A stretch of DNA of 64,000 nucleotides, taken from G963717155 sp963717155. GTDB lineage: Bacteria; Actinomycetota; Thermoleophilia; Gaiellales; JALYLC01. The translations under genes were made by a program, and so were the position numbers. A model generated the notes under the pieces. The model worked only from the letters and a program-made list of their open reading frames with translations. It was not told the origin of the DNA and made no database searches. The stretch spans positions 3,844,001 to 3,908,000 of the forward strand of contig OY970326.1 in assembly GCA_963717155.1 (NCBI GenBank). Direction: 5' to 3'. Below, piece by piece: positions 62,747 through 64,000 of this stretch (the first letter of the stretch is position 1; each line of letters opens with the position of its first letter).

Positions 62747-64000
62747 GTACGACCACTGCGAAGACGTTCGTCGGGCAGTCGGTCCTCCGGATCGAGGACG
62801 AGGCGCTCCTGCGCGGTGACGGACGCTTCATGGACGACATCGAGCCCGTACCCCACGCCCGCCACGCGGCGATCGTCCGATCGCCGTTCGCCCACGCGCA
62901 CATCAGGTCGGTCGATGTCTCCGCCGCGCTCGAGTTGCCCGGCGTCGTCGGCGTCGTGACCGCCGGGGAGATCGTCGGCATGTCGAGCCCGCTGCCGGCG
63001 GGAATTCCGGCAGGTCCCGCGTACTACGCCGCCGCGAACGGCACGGCTCGTTACATGGGCGAGCCGGTCGCGGTCGTCGTCGCGGAGTCGCGGTACGTCG
63101 CCGAGGACGCTGCCGAGCTCGTCGATGTCGACTACGAGCCGCTCCCGGTCGAGCAGGTCGAGGTGCACGAGCGCCACTTCGCCTACGGCGCCGCGGAGGA
63201 GGCCTTCGCGGCGGCGGACGTCGTCGTCGAAGGTCGCTTCGAGTTCCCGCGGTGGTCGTGCACGCCCGTCGAGTGCTATGGCGTCGTCGCGGACTGGCGC
63301 GGTGACGGCCTCACGGCATGGGCGAACTTCCAGGGACCCTTCACGCTGCACGGCGTCGCAGCCGCCGCCCTCGGTATCCCCGCTGCCAAGCTGCGCCTGC
63401 TGACCCCTCCCGACTCGGGCGGCTCGTTCGGCATCAAGTCGTCCGTGTACGTGTACGTCGTCCTGCTCGGCGTCGTCTCGCGCGTGCTCGGCGTGCCGGT
63501 CCGCTGGACCGAGGATCGCCTCGAACACCTTGCGGCGAGTGCCCACGCAACGGGACGGGTGACCCGCCTCGAGGCGGCGTTCGCGGCCGATGGCGAGCTG
63601 CTCGGCCTGCGCTACGACGCGCTCGAGGACGTCGGGGCATATGTCCGCGCGCCGGAGCCGGCGACGCTCTACCGCATGCACGGTTCGCTGTCCGGCGCCT
63701 ACCGCGTACGGAACATCGCAGCGCGCAACCGGGTCGCGGTGACCAACCGCTGCCCCACGGGTCTCAATCGGGGGTTCGGCGGGCCGCAGCTGTACCTCCC
63801 GCTCGAGCGAACGATGGACATCGCGGCGGCTCGCCTCGGACTCGATCCGGCGGAGCTGCGGCGGCGCAACCTCGTGACCGACTTCCCGTACACGACCGCG
63901 AGCGGCGCCGTCTACGACGCCGGCGACTACCTCGCCTGTCTCGAGCAGGCGCTCGACCTCGTCCGCTACGACGAGCGGCGGGCCGAGCAGGCCGCTGGCC
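62743..64000 (+). CDS. xanthine-dehydrogenase-family molybdopterin subunit (truncated by window edge)
   Basis: The first 419 residues of a CoxL/XdhB-like molybdenum hydroxylase: VLRIEDEALLRGDGRFMDDI, VRSPFAHAHIRSVDVSAALE, YMGEPVAVVVAESRYVAEDA, SGGSFGIKSSVYVYVVLLGV. The active-site loop reads TGLNRGFGGPQLYLPLERTM, with no Cys, so it is not a form I CO dehydrogenase. GTG start overlapping the small gene. Together with LarA it suggests oxidation of a hydroxylated or heterocyclic acid. C-terminal half missing. Confidence 0.9.
   Translation, partial: MSTTTAKTFVGQSVLRIEDEALLRGDGRFMDDIEPVPHARHAAIVRSPFAHAHIRSVDVSAALELPGVVGVVTAGEIVGMSSPLPAGIPAGPAYYAAANGTARYMGEPVAVVVAESRYVAEDAAELVDVDYEPLPVEQVEVHERHFAYGAAEEAFAAADVVVEGRFEFPRWSCTPVECYGVVADWRGDGLTAWANFQGPFTLHGVAAAALGIPAAKLRLLTPPDSGGSFGIKSSVYVYVVLLGVVSRVLGVPVRWTEDRLEHLAASAHATGRVTRLEAAFAADGELLGLRYDALEDVGAYVRAPEPATLYRMHGSLSGAYRVRNIAARNRVAVTNRCPTGLNRGFGGPQLYLPLERTMDIAAARLGLDPAELRRRNLVTDFPYTTASGAVYDAGDYLACLEQALDLVRYDERRAEQAAG

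Overview
The window is a high-GC bacterial chromosome segment, almost fully coding, with genes on both strands, many GTG/TTG starts and many 4-base start/stop overlaps. An acVLRF1-type release-factor relative, a DUF222/HNH gene with an actinobacterial-type LexA box, a DUF2254 membrane protein and LigD polymerase and phosphoesterase modules all point to Actinomycetota. A Thermoleophilia/Solirubrobacterales-like soil organism is my inference. No phage, insertion sequence, CRISPR array or rRNA was seen. There is one tRNA (Asp, GTC).

Layout. 1-18 kb: housekeeping and central metabolism (acyl-CoA dehydrogenase, PEP carboxylase, PlsC-type acyltransferase, sirohaem synthase, UDG-like protein, aminotransferase coupled to a D-Ala-D-Ala ligase homologue, S9 peptidase with threonine dehydratase, acVLRF1 with a HAD phosphatase, J-domain protein). 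18-25 kb: DUF222/HNH nuclease with a LexA-like box over its start codon, metallopeptidase, lytic transglycosylase, DUF2254, tRNA-Asp, and an ArsR/CDF zinc-export pair. 25-28.5 kb: poorly conserved hypotheticals and a LuxR regulator. 28.5-32.5 kb: DNA repair (LigD polymerase module, ExoIII) and a HicB-like/DUF4097 operon.

32.5-43.7 kb is the most distinctive part. It holds a form I aerobic CO dehydrogenase operon (coxM-S-L-D-E; CoxL carries the AYRCSFR active-site loop), followed on the same strand by a 61-aa Cys-rich protein and a 152-aa protein that is a free-standing copy of one CoxL segment lacking the cofactor-binding QGQGHE motif. coxG and a zinc-ribbon gene lie just beyond. Upstream of coxM are five overlapping genes for small N-terminally anchored membrane proteins and a TPR protein.

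43.8-64 kb is catabolism and transport: secreted GH3 beta-glucosidase; CitE-like lyase; a 2-oxoacid dehydrogenase E1 alpha/beta pair with a free lipoyl domain, preceded by a ClpN-only protein and a small HTH protein; a TetR/ABC exporter with a compact divergent promoter; a Gfo/Idh dehydrogenase with a ribose-type ABC importer and an SDR; a LigD phosphoesterase; and a LarA-like racemase with a small Cys protein and a second molybdenum hydroxylase that runs off the end.

Data quality: seven otherwise intact genes each need removal of exactly one base to restore the frame (ppc, FAD oxidoreductase, S9 peptidase, threonine dehydratase, DUF222/HNH, xth, coxE). Because the shifts are all of the same kind, base-calling or assembly error is more likely than seven real pseudogenes.
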